A stretch of 34,382 nucleotides of DNA. Source: an uncultured Nocardioides sp. (lineage in GTDB: Bacteria; Actinomycetota; Actinomycetes; Propionibacteriales; Nocardioidaceae). The DNA is taken from NCBI RefSeq assembly GCF_902805925.1, contig NZ_CADCUP010000115.1:1-34382 (forward strand), given 5' to 3'. Made by a program: the position numbers and the translations under genes. Below are positions 1 to 7,306 of the stretch, one piece after another (the stretch's first letter is position 1; each line of letters starts with the position of its first letter). A model generated the notes under the pieces. That model was given only the letters and a program-made list of their open reading frames with translations, searched no databases and was not told the DNA's origin.

Positions 1-2
1 CC

Positions 3-685
3 CCCGTCCCCGCGGCCTCCCCACAGCGCCGCTCGGCCCGCGTGCCACTGGCCGTGCTGGGGGCCGTGGCGGCCGTGGCGCTGCTGACCCGGTTCGGCGG
101 GGCGATGCGGAGCCCACCCACGCGTTCCTGGACACGGTCAAGAGCCGGCCCGTCGCCTACAGCTCGTGCCAGCTCATCCAGGTGGCCGTGTACCCGGCCG
201 GAGGGCCGCCCGATGCCGAGCGGCTCGTGCGCGAGGCGGTGGCCGTGATGCGCAGCGCCACCGGGCTCGACATCGTCGTCTCCGGCGCCTTCGGCGGCCA
301 TGCGCCGAACTGGAGCTTCGAGGCCGGGCCGACCCACCCCGACGATCCGATCAGCGTCTCCTGGCAGGACGGTGACGCGATCGCCGAGCTGACCGACCAC
401 ACCGCCGGGCTGGGGGGCAGCCGCACCGTCGACGGCCCCAACGGCAGCCGCCGCCTGGTCGCGGGCACCGTCGCCCTGTCGAGCGACTACTACCGGCAGC
501 TGACCGAGCGGGGCGACGACGACGAGGCGCGAGCGGTGCTGCTCCACGAGCTCGGACACGTGTTCGGCCTCGCCCACGTCGACTCCTCGCGCGAGCTGAT
601 GGCGGAGTCCCTCAGCGAGGTCACGTCCTTCGGCCCCGGTGACCTCGAGGGGCTGCGGCTCCTGGGGCAGGGGCCGTGCATCTAG
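3..685 (+). CDS. Matrixin-like zinc metalloprotease, 5'-partial, apparent frameshift near 99-104
   Basis: This is probably a membrane-anchored, extracellular zinc endopeptidase of the matrixin/metzincin type. The main frame ends at 685 and carries HELGHVFGLAHVDSS followed by LMAES. That is the HExxHxxGxxH zinc site, an Asp after the third His, and a candidate Met-turn. Translation in this frame is convincing only from about base 104. Upstream, the frame starting at base 3 has the GC-rich codon use expected of a gene and encodes a basic stretch followed by a hydrophobic segment (PLAVLGAVAAVALL), a plausible N-terminal anchor. One extra base in the G-rich run 99-104 would join the two frames. 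The gene is therefore either frameshifted (pseudogene) or carries a sequence error. The true start lies before the window. An unbroken start at GTG 182 would lose the anchor. Confidence 0.7.
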   Translation, partial: RPRGLPTAPLGPRATGRAGGRGGRGAADPVRRGDAEPTHAFLDTVKSRPVAYSSCQLIQVAVYPAGGPPDAERLVREAVAVMRSATGLDIVVSGAFGGHAPNWSFEAGPTHPDDPISVSWQDGDAIAELTDHTAGLGGSRTVDGPNGSRRLVAGTVALSSDYYRQLTERGDDDEARAVLLHELGHVFGLAHVDSSRELMAESLSEVTSFGPGDLEGLRLLGQGPCI

Positions 686-728
686 CGGCGGCACGACCGC
701 CGTCCCGGCCCCGATAGGCTCCCAGCCC

Positions 729-1226
729 GTGAGAGCCCCCCACCCCCCGTACGAGCAGCTCGCCGACCTGCCGGCGTACGCCGTCCAGCCCGTCCCGGTG
801 GCCTTCGAGGACGCCAACGGCCACCTCAACGTGCGGCACTACACCGGCATCGCGAGCGAGGGGCTCGACGAGTCGCTGGTGCCGCAGGGGATCTCGCAGA
901 ACTGGCCGGCCAAGGGGCACGCGTGCTTCTCCGCCGAGCACCACCTGGTCTACCTCGCCGAGATGCGCACCGGCGACATGATGTCGACGCGCGTGCGGCT
1001 GCTCGGCCGCTCGGAGCGGGCGGTGCACGCGCTGGTCTACCTGCTCGACGACTCCCACGAGCGGCTGAGCTTCGTGATGGAGGAGGTGTTCCTCCACATC
1101 GACATGGAGACGCGGCGCACGGCGCCGTGGCCCGAGGACGTCGCCGCGGCGCTCGACGAGCGGATCGCCGAGGACGCCCGGCTGCCGTGGGAGCCGGACG
1201 TCTCCGGCTCGATGGGGCTGCGCTGA
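729..1226 (+). CDS. Hot-dog fold acyl-CoA thioesterase
   Basis: The 165-aa product resembles 4-hydroxybenzoyl-CoA thioesterase-type hot-dog proteins, which hydrolyse acyl-CoA thioesters in the cytoplasm. The diagnostic stretch is FEDANGHLNVRHYTG near residues 26-40, with the D-x-N-G-H-x-N signature of the active-site loop and helix. The length is normal for a single hot-dog domain. I chose GTG at 729 because it lies 43 bases after the preceding stop and gives a normal N-terminus. An upstream in-frame start would overlap the protease gene. It is convergent with the four-gene unit ending at 1237, which contains two CoA-ester lyases, so a related acyl-CoA role is possible. The actual substrate cannot be read from sequence. 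Confidence 0.75.
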   Translation: MRAPHPPYEQLADLPAYAVQPVPVAFEDANGHLNVRHYTGIASEGLDESLVPQGISQNWPAKGHACFSAEHHLVYLAEMRTGDMMSTRVRLLGRSERAVHALVYLLDDSHERLSFVMEEVFLHIDMETRRTAPWPEDVAAALDERIAEDARLPWEPDVSGSMGLR

Positions 1227-1236
1227 CGCCGACCCC

Positions 1237-1986
1237 TCAGGTGCGGGTGAGCCAGTCGAGGACGAGCGCGCGCAGGACGTCGGGCCGCTCGTGCGGCAGC
1301 GCATGGCCGGCGTCGTCGAGGACGGCGAGCGAGGCGTGCGGGTAGTGCTCGACCAGGCCGGCTGCGGCGGCGTACCCCACGGTCGAGTCGAGGCGTCCGG
1401 CCACGACGAGCGTGGGACCGGCGTACGGCGGCCCGGCAGCGGGCGCGAGCTCCCACCGCTCGCCCATCCGCTCGAGCGCCGCGTGGTCGACCAGCGCGGC
1501 GGCGGGGGCGACGTGGCGCTCGTACCGCTCCAGCATCTCCGGTGTCTGCACCACGAAGTAGCCGCGGAAGCCGTCGTCGCCGAGGTCGCCCGTGCCGGCG
1601 ACGACGCGGTGCTCCGGGACGTCGCGCAGCCCGGGCAGGAGCGGGCAGACCAGCGCGAGCCCGGCGACCTGGTCCGGCGTCCTCCCGGCCATCGCCTGCG
1701 CGTAGTAGGCGCCGGCCGAGTGTCCGACCAGGAGATACGGCGCCCCGCCGGTGACCTGGGCCGCGAAGCCGAGCAGCGCGTCGAGGACGTCCTCGGCGCT
1801 CCGCATCTCCTCGGGAGCCGCGGTCCGGCCCATGCCGGGCAGGTCGGGATAGATGCGGCGGAGCCCGTCGACGGCCGCGAGGACGGGCTCGAAGCACGCC
1901 TGCGTCTCGTGGTGGTCCACGCCGATGCCGTGCAGCACCAGGACGGGTCGCCCGGTGCCGTGCTCGACGTGGTGCACCGCCGTCAT
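1237..1986 (-). CDS. Alpha/beta hydrolase
   Basis: A 249-aa cytoplasmic alpha/beta-hydrolase fold protein. The oxyanion-hole motif LVLHGIG lies near residues 17-22. The nucleophile elbow GHSAG puts Ser at about residue 90. The acidic residue is probably Asp200 in VVAGRLDS and the catalytic His is near 228 in DDAGHALPH. The lid region contains DLPGMGRT. The ATG at 1986 overlaps the stop of the upstream gene in an ATGA arrangement, which supports this start and translational coupling. It is the last gene of the minus-strand unit with two CoA-ester lyases and a sortase-fold protein. Substrate is unknown; esterase, lactonase or thioesterase activity are all possible. Confidence 0.85.
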   Translation of the reverse strand: MTAVHHVEHGTGRPVLVLHGIGVDHHETQACFEPVLAAVDGLRRIYPDLPGMGRTAAPEEMRSAEDVLDALLGFAAQVTGGAPYLLVGHSAGAYYAQAMAGRTPDQVAGLALVCPLLPGLRDVPEHRVVAGTGDLGDDGFRGYFVVQTPEMLERYERHVAPAAALVDHAALERMGERWELAPAAGPPYAGPTLVVAGRLDSTVGYAAAAGLVEHYPHASLAVLDDAGHALPHERPDVLRALVLDWLTRT

Positions 1987-2642
1987 GCCGGCTCGGCGAA
2001 CCATAGCGTGCGGTGGCTCCAGTCGCCGGGACCCCGGCGCTCGCCGGAGCGCACGAGAATGACCACCCGCGGTGGTCCCTCGCCGCTGTCGAGCTCGGGC
2101 ATGGCGGTCTCGGCGGTGACCTCCTCGCGGCGCACGACGTCGTAGCAGAGCCGCTCGCCGGCGCCCCCGCGCACGACGAGCCCGTCGCCGGTCTCGAGCC
2201 CGGCCAGCAGCGCGTTGCCCAAGGCAGAGCCGTCGGTCGAGGTGGGCGCGGTGAAGAGGGCGTCGCCGCGGGGGCTGCCGGGCGCGACGCCGGGGGCGTC
2301 CCACGCGAACCGGTCCTGGCTGGCGGCGGTGACCGGCGGCACGCCGACGGCACCGTCGTCGTCGCGCGCCACGGCCAGCACGAGGGCGCCGGTCGTGACG
2401 TCGTCGACGGCGATCGAGGTCGGCGTGAAGGGACCCGAGGCGGCGCGGCAGGCCAGCTCGGTGCGCGGCGGCTGCCGCGAGGGCCTCGGGGTGCCGCTCG
2501 GCGCCGGCGTCGGCGTGCTGCTCGGGCGCAGCGGGTCGACCGCCACCGAGCCGCCGGGGTCGTCGCGCCGCTCGAGCACGACGACGACCGCCGCCACGGC
2601 GACGAAGAACGCCGCGACCACGAGCAACCGGCGGGGGATCAC
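1983..2642 (-). CDS. Membrane-anchored sortase-fold protein lacking catalytic His and Cys
   Basis: The 219-aa product has an N-terminal hydrophobic anchor (about residues 5-23), a Pro/Ser/Thr-rich linker (about 35-58) and a C-terminal domain patterned like actinobacterial class E/F sortases. It shows PTSIAVDDV, then GDALFTAPTS, ALGNALLAGLETGD, VVILVRSGER and WSHRTLWFAEP. In active sortases the TAxT segment contains the catalytic His and the LVTC segment the catalytic Cys. Here Pro133 and Ser199 occupy those places, while the late Arg (R211) is kept. I infer a non-catalytic, surface-exposed sortase-like domain rather than a transpeptidase. The GTG at 2642 lies 9 bp after the CitE-like gene, and the stop overlaps the downstream hydrolase. 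No LPxTG-type substrate gene is visible in the window. Confidence 0.65.
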   Translation of the reverse strand: MIPRRLLVVAAFFVAVAAVVVVLERRDDPGGSVAVDPLRPSSTPTPAPSGTPRPSRQPPRTELACRAASGPFTPTSIAVDDVTTGALVLAVARDDDGAVGVPPVTAASQDRFAWDAPGVAPGSPRGDALFTAPTSTDGSALGNALLAGLETGDGLVVRGGAGERLCYDVVRREEVTAETAMPELDSGEGPPRVVILVRSGERRGPGDWSHRTLWFAEPA

Positions 2643-2651
2643 ACGTCCACG

Positions 2652-3521
2652 CTATGCCTGGAGGGCGTCGATCGCGTCGTGCAGGGCCAGCACGCGTCGG
2701 GCGGTCTCGACGTGGAGGTTCTCGATCATCCGGCCGCGGTAGGTCACCACGCCGGAGGTGCGTGACTCCCAGGCCTCCAGGACGCCGCGGGCGTCCTCGA
2801 GGGCCGCCTCGCTCGGCGCGAACGCCTCGTTGGCGCCGGCCACCTGCCCGGGGTGGATCAGCGTCTTGCCGTCGAAGCCCATCTCCCGGCCCTGGCGGCA
2901 CTCGGCGAGGAAGCCGTCGGTGTCCCGCACGTCGTTGTAGACGCCGTCGAGGATCGCCCTGCCCGCGGCGCGGGCGGCCAGCAGCGCCAGGCCCAGGCCC
3001 GCGAGCAGGGGCTGACGGCCGGGGACGTGCTCGGCGTACAGCTCCTTGGCGAGGTCGTTGGTGCCCATCACCAGCACGGTCAGCCGGTCGGAGGCCGCCG
3101 CGATCTCCTCCGCGTGCAGCATGGCGTACGGCGTCTCGATCATGGCCCACAGCCTCGTGTGCTCGGGCGCGTGGTGCCGGTCCAGCGCGTCGACGAGCGC
3201 GAGCACCGCGTCGGCGCTGTCGACCTTGGGCACGACGACGGCGTCGGGCCCCGCCTGGGCGGCGGCCGCGAGATCGGCGTCGTGCCACTCGGTGTCGGCG
3301 CCGTTGACCCGGATCGTCACCTCGCGCCGGCCGTAGGCGCCGCTCTCCGCGGCCGCGCAGACGGCGAGCCGTGCCGAGGGCTTGTCGTCGGGGGCCACGG
3401 CGTCCTCCAGGTCGAGGATGAGGCCGTCGCAGGGCAGCGACCTCGCCTTCTCCAGCGCCCGCTGGTTGGAGCCGGGCAGGTAGAGCACCGAGCGGCGCGG
3501 GCGGAACACCTCGGCGCTCAT
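2652..3521 (-). CDS. CitE-like HpcH/HpaI family CoA-ester lyase
   Basis: A 289-aa member of the CitE/HpcH TIM-barrel family, which acts on malyl-, citramalyl- or related beta-hydroxyacyl-CoA esters using Mg2+. Visible family motifs are SVLYLPGSN near the N-terminus, [48 protein letters not shown] and [10 protein letters not shown]. The acidic residues of LDLEDAV and IETP are the usual metal ligands. The ATG at 3521 overlaps the upstream lyase stop (ATGA). In the ethylmalonyl-CoA pathway of Rhodobacter a second, shorter Mcl paralogue acts as (3S)-malyl-CoA thioesterase. Pairing with the longer lyase here suggests a similar division of work, but citramalyl-CoA lyase is equally possible. Confidence 0.85.
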   Translation of the reverse strand: MSAEVFRPRRSVLYLPGSNQRALEKARSLPCDGLILDLEDAVAPDDKPSARLAVCAAAESGAYGRREVTIRVNGADTEWHDADLAAAAQAGPDAVVVPKVDSADAVLALVDALDRHHAPEHTRLWAMIETPYAMLHAEEIAAASDRLTVLVMGTNDLAKELYAEHVPGRQPLLAGLGLALLAARAAGRAILDGVYNDVRDTDGFLAECRQGREMGFDGKTLIHPGQVAGANEAFAPSEAALEDARGVLEAWESRTSGVVTYRGRMIENLHVETARRVLALHDAIDALQA

Positions 3522-4621
3522 GCGTGCACCCCGCCGTCCACGTCGATCGCGTCGTACTGCTCCCTCAGGGCCGGATCGACGGCGGCCAGCTGCTCGGCCA
3601 GCGCCACCATCACCCGGCACTGCTTGACCGAGGCGTCGTCCTCCATCCTGCCGTCGAGCATCACCGCGCCGGTGCCGTCGCCCCCGTCGGCATGCAGGGC
3701 GGCGATGACCCGGCGGGCGTGGGCGACGTCCTCGACGCCGGGGGAGAAGACACGGTTCGCGATGGCGACCTGCGTGGGGTGCAGGCTCCACGCGCCGACG
3801 CAGCCGAGGAGGAACGCGTTGCGGAACTGGTCCTCGCAGGCGGTCTCGTCGGCGATGTCGCCGAACGGGCCGTAGTAGGGGTAGATGCCGTGCATCGCGC
3901 ACGCGTCGACCATCCGGGCGATCGTGTAGTGCCACAGGTCCTGCTGGTACGTCGCCCGCTCGGCGTCGTACCTGGTGGTGCCCAGGTCGTCGCGGGGCGG
4001 GTCCTGGCGCACGAGGTAGCCGGGGTGGCCGCCGCCGACGCGGGTGGTCTTCATGCGGCGGTCGGCGGCGAGGTCGGCCGGGCCGAGGGAGAGGCCCTGC
4101 ATGCGCGGGGAGGCCGCGCAGATCTCCTCGATGTTCGCGACGCCGCGGGCGGTCTCGAGGATCGCGTGCACGAGCAGCGGCCTCTCCAGCCCCGCCTTGG
4201 CCTCGAGCTGGGCGAGCAGCCGGTCGACGTAGTGGATGTCCTCCGCGCCCTGCACCTTGGGCACCATGACGACGTCGAGCCGGTCGCCGATCGCGGGCAC
4301 CAGCGTGGTCAGGTCGTCGAGCACCCAGGGGCTGTCCAGGCTGTTGACGCGGGTCCAGAGCTGGGTGGGCCCGAAGTCCGTGCTCCGGGCGACCTCGATC
4401 AGCCCCGCCCGTGCGGCCTCCTTGTTCTCCGCCCGGACGGCGTCCTCGAGGTTGCCGAGCAGCACGTCGACCGTGCCGACCATGGCGGGCACCTTGGCGG
4501 CCATCTTGGCGTTGCCGGGGTCGAAGAAGTGGATCGCCCGGCTCGGCCTGGCCGGCACCTCGCGGAGCGGGGCCGGGGCGCCCACGGCGAGCGGGGCGAA
4601 GAAGTCCTTGGCGGGTCGCAT
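3518..4621 (-). CDS. mcl: L-malyl-CoA / beta-methylmalyl-CoA lyase
   Basis: A 367-aa HpcH/HpaI-superfamily lyase closely resembling the Chloroflexus-type malyl-CoA lyase. That enzyme reversibly cleaves malyl-CoA to acetyl-CoA plus glyoxylate and beta-methylmalyl-CoA to propionyl-CoA plus glyoxylate. Recognisable blocks are [10 protein letters not shown] near residue 31, [73 protein letters not shown] and YYGPFGDI. Length and motif order match that subgroup and are longer than the proteobacterial Mcl1 type. It is the first gene of the four-gene minus-strand unit. A role in acetate or C2 assimilation through the ethylmalonyl-CoA pathway is inferred; ccr and other pathway genes are not in the window. 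Confidence 0.85.
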   Translation of the reverse strand: MRPAKDFFAPLAVGAPAPLREVPARPSRAIHFFDPGNAKMAAKVPAMVGTVDVLLGNLEDAVRAENKEAARAGLIEVARSTDFGPTQLWTRVNSLDSPWVLDDLTTLVPAIGDRLDVVMVPKVQGAEDIHYVDRLLAQLEAKAGLERPLLVHAILETARGVANIEEICAASPRMQGLSLGPADLAADRRMKTTRVGGGHPGYLVRQDPPRDDLGTTRYDAERATYQQDLWHYTIARMVDACAMHGIYPYYGPFGDIADETACEDQFRNAFLLGCVGAWSLHPTQVAIANRVFSPGVEDVAHARRVIAALHADGGDGTGAVMLDGRMEDDASVKQCRVMVALAEQLAAVDPALREQYDAIDVDGGVHA

Positions 4622-4634
4622 GCGCCGGAACCTA

Positions 4635-4652
4635 CCCCCCCGTGGCCGGGGG
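4635..4652 (-). terminator. Possible small GC hairpin between the DUF1992 gene and mcl
   Basis: A run of C (4635-4641) faces a run of five G (4648-4652) across a short loop. It lies in the 66-bp gap between the stop of the DUF1992 gene (4688) and the mcl start (4621), both on the minus strand. It could end DUF1992 transcription. There is no T-tract, so the call is weak, and the same bases may belong to the mcl leader. Confidence 0.25.
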
Positions 4653-4687
4653 AGGCATGACGGATGCCACGGACGTGGAGCGCCCGG

Positions 4688-5254
4688 TCAGGTGCGGCGC
4701 CGCCGGCGCAGCCAGCCGCGGGGCCGCTCCTCGGCGTCCTGGCGCTGCTGCTCGGCCAGCGCCCGGCGCTGCGCCTCCTGGCGCGCCGTACGACGCCCGA
4801 GCCAGGCCTCGACCTCGGCCTCCACGTCACGCTGCCGGGTGACCATGGCGGGCGCGGTCGGGCTGGTCGGCGGGGTGTAGAGCGCCTTGTGGACGCGCAC
4901 GTTGAACTCCTCGAGCTCTTGGCGCACGCCCTTCTCGGTGGTGATCCGGTCGAGCCGGTCGTCGAGCTCGGCGTCCTCCTTGCGGATCGCGAGGGCGGGT
5001 GGCAGCACGCCGGTGATCTGCTCGCGCTCGACCAGCTTCTTGACCCACCAGTCGGGGTCGTTGTCCTTGCCGAGGTCCTCGATGGGCTTGCCGTACCCGG
5101 GCAGGTCGTCCCACTCCCCGCGCTCGATGGCGCGCTGCACCTGCAGGTCGACCCACCTGGTCTGGTTGCTGATCCGCGCCGCCGCGGCGGACCGGCCCGT
5201 GCGCTCGTCGCGCGCGGGCAAGCGGTCCGCGGCGGTGCGCCGCTCCTCGCTCAT
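4688..5254 (-). CDS. DUF1992 (DnaJC28-conserved-domain) protein
   Basis: An 188-aa cytoplasmic protein with the DUF1992 domain, named after its presence in DnaJ subfamily C member 28; there is no J domain here. The conserved part runs from about residue 30 to 100. It includes WVDLQVQRAIERGEWDDLPG, YGKPIEDL (the family's G-x-GKP-L element) and the following NDPDWWVKKLVERE. The C-terminus is long, basic and Arg/Gln-rich, probably helical, ending in a run of Arg. The ATG at 5254 begins MSEERRTAADRL; an upstream in-frame ATG at 5311 would run into the inverted repeat and gives an atypical N-terminus. Molecular function of the family is unknown to me. Confidence 0.8.
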   Translation of the reverse strand: MSEERRTAADRLPARDERTGRSAAAARISNQTRWVDLQVQRAIERGEWDDLPGYGKPIEDLGKDNDPDWWVKKLVEREQITGVLPPALAIRKEDAELDDRLDRITTEKGVRQELEEFNVRVHKALYTPPTSPTAPAMVTRQRDVEAEVEAWLGRRTARQEAQRRALAEQQRQDAEERPRGWLRRRRRT

Positions 5255-5301
5255 GTGACGAGCGTACGTGGGGGCGGGGAGGCGCTGGCGGGCTCGCGCA
5301 C

Positions 5302-5389
5302 GGTTCATCATGGTATGCAGACCAATGCGCAGTTCCCACGGGGTGTACGTCGTGGGAACTGCCGGCTCACCGACATACCTTGATGAACC
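5302..5389. repeat. Nested inverted repeat, 88 bp
   Basis: The outer arms 5302-5317 (GGTTCATCATGGTATG) and 5374-5389 match in inverted orientation at 15 of 16 positions. Inside them, 5329-5340 (GCAGTTCCCACG) and 5351-5362 form a perfect 12-bp inverted pair around a 10-base loop. The element is clearly more AT-rich than its surroundings. It fills most of the gap between the nitroreductase stop (5402) and the DUF1992 start (5254), both on the minus strand. It could be a terminator-like cruciform, an operator for a dimeric regulator, or one copy of a dispersed palindromic (REP/MITE-like) element. The sequence alone does not decide. Confidence 0.8.
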
Positions 5390-5401
5390 AAACCGGGGCG
5401 C

Positions 5402-6001
5402 TCAGGACCAGCCCCCGCGGTGCACCACGTCGGTCCAGGGGGTACGGCGCCGCCGCGCGGGCGAGCCGGCCGCCCCGCCGTCGGCGCGGTGGCCGATGGT
5501 GATCGCGCCGATGGGCTCGTGGCTCTCGGGGACGGCGAACTCGCGGCGGACGTCGCCGAGGTGCTCCGGCGGGATCCCGAAGAAGCAGGCGCCGAGGCCC
5601 TCGTCGGTGACCGTCTGGAGGATCAGCAGGGAGGCCATCGCGGTGTCCAGGTGCCAGAAGGGCATCGACCAGCGCGCCTCGTCACGGTCGCTCCACCCCT
5701 TGTCGGGCTCGGCGTAGCGGTCGAGGTAGGCGGCCTTGCTCGAGCAGGGCAGCACCACCACGGGAGCGCGCATCATGCCGGCGAGCCAGGAGCTCGGGGC
5801 CGACGGGTCGGCGGTGCACCGCCAGAAGCGGCCGACGTCCTCGGGGGTGTCGAGCACCACGAAGGCCCAGCCCTGGGTGAACCCGGCGCTGGGCGCCCGG
5901 GTCGCGTTGGCGAGGCAGCGGTCGACGACGGCCGGGTCGACCGGGCGGTCGGCGTAGCTGCGGACCATGCGTCTGCGTCGTACGACGTCCTGGAACTCCA
6001 T
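5402..6001 (-). CDS. Nitroreductase family protein (FMN-dependent)
   Basis: A 199-aa NAD(P)H-dependent FMN oxidoreductase of the nitroreductase fold. The N-terminal RRRRMVRSY (about residues 8-16) is the usual FMN-phosphate-binding arginine motif. APSAGFTQGW follows near 37-46, and TDEGLGACFFGIPPEHL contributes to the flavin site in the C-terminal half. The length is typical. The ATG at 6001 lies directly before MEFQDVVRRRR, the normal family N-terminus. It is divergent from the M20 amidohydrolase at 6101, with a 99-bp shared upstream region holding a 14-bp palindrome. The natural substrate is not evident; mycobacterial homologues include deazaflavin-type relatives, but the Arg motif favours FMN. 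Confidence 0.85.
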   Translation of the reverse strand: MEFQDVVRRRRMVRSYADRPVDPAVVDRCLANATRAPSAGFTQGWAFVVLDTPEDVGRFWRCTADPSAPSSWLAGMMRAPVVVLPCSSKAAYLDRYAEPDKGWSDRDEARWSMPFWHLDTAMASLLILQTVTDEGLGACFFGIPPEHLGDVRREFAVPESHEPIGAITIGHRADGGAAGSPARRRRTPWTDVVHRGGWS

Positions 6002-6031
6002 GGGACGAGCATGCCCGGTCCGGCTGGACAG

Positions 6032-6045
6032 TCTCGGATCCGAGA
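6032..6045. promoter_or_regulatory. 14-bp perfect palindrome in divergent intergenic region
   Basis: TCTCGGATCCGAGA is self-complementary and sits 31 bp from the nitroreductase start and 56 bp from the amidohydrolase start. A position between two divergent genes fits an operator for a dimeric regulator. No regulator gene lies next to it, so the ligand and protein are unknown. Confidence 0.4.
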
Positions 6046-6100
6046 GCGGGGTACGGCGCGCCCGGTTGCTGCGTCCGGTGACGGACGGTGGACTGTGGCG

Positions 6101-7306
6101 GTGAGCTTCGAACGCATGTGGCGCGACCTGGCCCCGGTCGGGCGCGACGCGGCCAGCGGCGGCTACTTCCGGCAGCCGTGGACCGGCGCGGAGTCGGAGC
6201 TGCGGGCGTGGTTCGGCGAGGAGGCCGCCGCGCGCGAGCTGGACGTCGAGGTCGACGGCCTCGGCAACACCATCGCCTGGTGGGACCCCGCCGGAGCGGG
6301 TCGCCGCGGCGGGGTGCTGACCGGCTCGCACCTCGACTCCGTGCTCGACGGCGGCGCGTACGACGGCCCGCTGGGGGTGGTGTCCGCGCTGGCCGCGGTC
6401 GACGTGCTCCGCTCGCGCGGTGAGGCCGTCGCCTCCCCGATCGGGATCGGGGTGTTCGTGGAGGAGGAGGGCTCGCGCTTCGGCCTCGCCTGCCTCGGCT
6501 CGCGCCTCGCGACCGGCGCGACGACGTGGGACCGCGCGCGGGAGCTGCGCGACCGCGACGGCACCTGGCTGCCCGACGCGGTGTCCGCAGCCGGCCTCGA
6601 CCCGTCGCGCGGGCTGGTCGACCTGTCGGGGATCACGGCCTTCGTGGAGCTGCACGTGGAGCAGGGCCGCGACCTCGTCGACCGCGGCGCGGCCATCGGG
6701 GTGGCCAGCGAGATCTGGCCGCACGGGCGCTACCGGTTCGACTTCCGCGGCGAGGCCAACCATGCCGGCACCACCCGGATGGAGGATCGCCGAGACCCGA
6801 TGCTGACCTATGCGATGACCGCGCTGGCCGCCAACAAGCAGGCGCGGACCGCCGGGCAGCGCGCCACCTTCGGCCGCGTCGAGGTGACGCCCAACGGCAC
6901 CAACGCGGTGCCGTCGCAGGTGACCGCGTGGCTGGACGCGCGCTGCGACAGCGACGCGACGCTGGCCGCCCTGGTCGGCGACATCGAGCGGCAGGGCACC
7001 GACCGCGCCGGCCGCGACGGCACCCACCTGGCGGTGACCGCCGAGTCGGTGTCGGGCGCAGTGCGCTTCGACGCCGGGCTCGCGCAGCGGATCGCCGCCG
7101 ACCACGAGGGCGGTGACTGGCCGGTCATCCCGACCCAGGCCGGCCACGACGCCGGCATCCTGTCGGCGGCCGGGATCCCGACCGCGATGCTGTTCGTGCG
7201 CAACCCGACCGGCGTCTCGCACTCGCCCGAGGAGTCGGCCGACACCGCGGACTGCCTGGTGGGTGTCCAGGCGCTGGCCGACACCCTCGCGCGGCTGGCG
7301 TCATGA
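6101..7306 (+). CDS. M20-family amidohydrolase (allantoate amidohydrolase / N-carbamoyl amino acid hydrolase type)
   Basis: A 401-aa dinuclear-metal amidohydrolase. The metal and catalytic motifs are intact: GSHLDSV (His77), YDGPLGVV (Asp88), VFVEEEGSRFG (Glu cluster at 121-123), FVELHVEQG, and the late AGHDAG His. HAGTTRMEDRRDPM starts the dimerisation domain. Members hydrolyse allantoate, N-carbamoyl amino acids or related N-acyl amino acids. Its stop overlaps the hutF start (ATGA), so it is translated with histidine-degradation genes. I infer that it acts on N-formyl-L-glutamate in place of a classical HutG, rather than on allantoate. GTG 6101 gives VSFERMW; GTG 6095 is an alternative. Confidence 0.85.
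   Translation: MSFERMWRDLAPVGRDAASGGYFRQPWTGAESELRAWFGEEAAARELDVEVDGLGNTIAWWDPAGAGRRGGVLTGSHLDSVLDGGAYDGPLGVVSALAAVDVLRSRGEAVASPIGIGVFVEEEGSRFGLACLGSRLATGATTWDRARELRDRDGTWLPDAVSAAGLDPSRGLVDLSGITAFVELHVEQGRDLVDRGAAIGVASEIWPHGRYRFDFRGEANHAGTTRMEDRRDPMLTYAMTALAANKQARTAGQRATFGRVEVTPNGTNAVPSQVTAWLDARCDSDATLAALVGDIERQGTDRAGRDGTHLAVTAESVSGAVRFDAGLAQRIAADHEGGDWPVIPTQAGHDAGILSAAGIPTAMLFVRNPTGVSHSPEESADTADCLVGVQALADTLARLAS

Noticed and set aside
1983-2642. Active sortase annotation
   Set aside because: The catalytic His and Cys positions hold Pro and Ser, so transpeptidase activity is not supported.
1237-3288. A 683-codon minus-strand open frame running through the hydrolase gene
   Set aside because: Only the last 249 codons look like protein; the rest is Arg/Gly-rich shadow of the sortase-like and CitE-like genes in another frame.
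5302-5389. CRISPR-like or attachment-site interpretation of the nested repeat
   Set aside because: There is only one unit, with inverted rather than direct repeats, no spacers, and no integrase or cas genes nearby.
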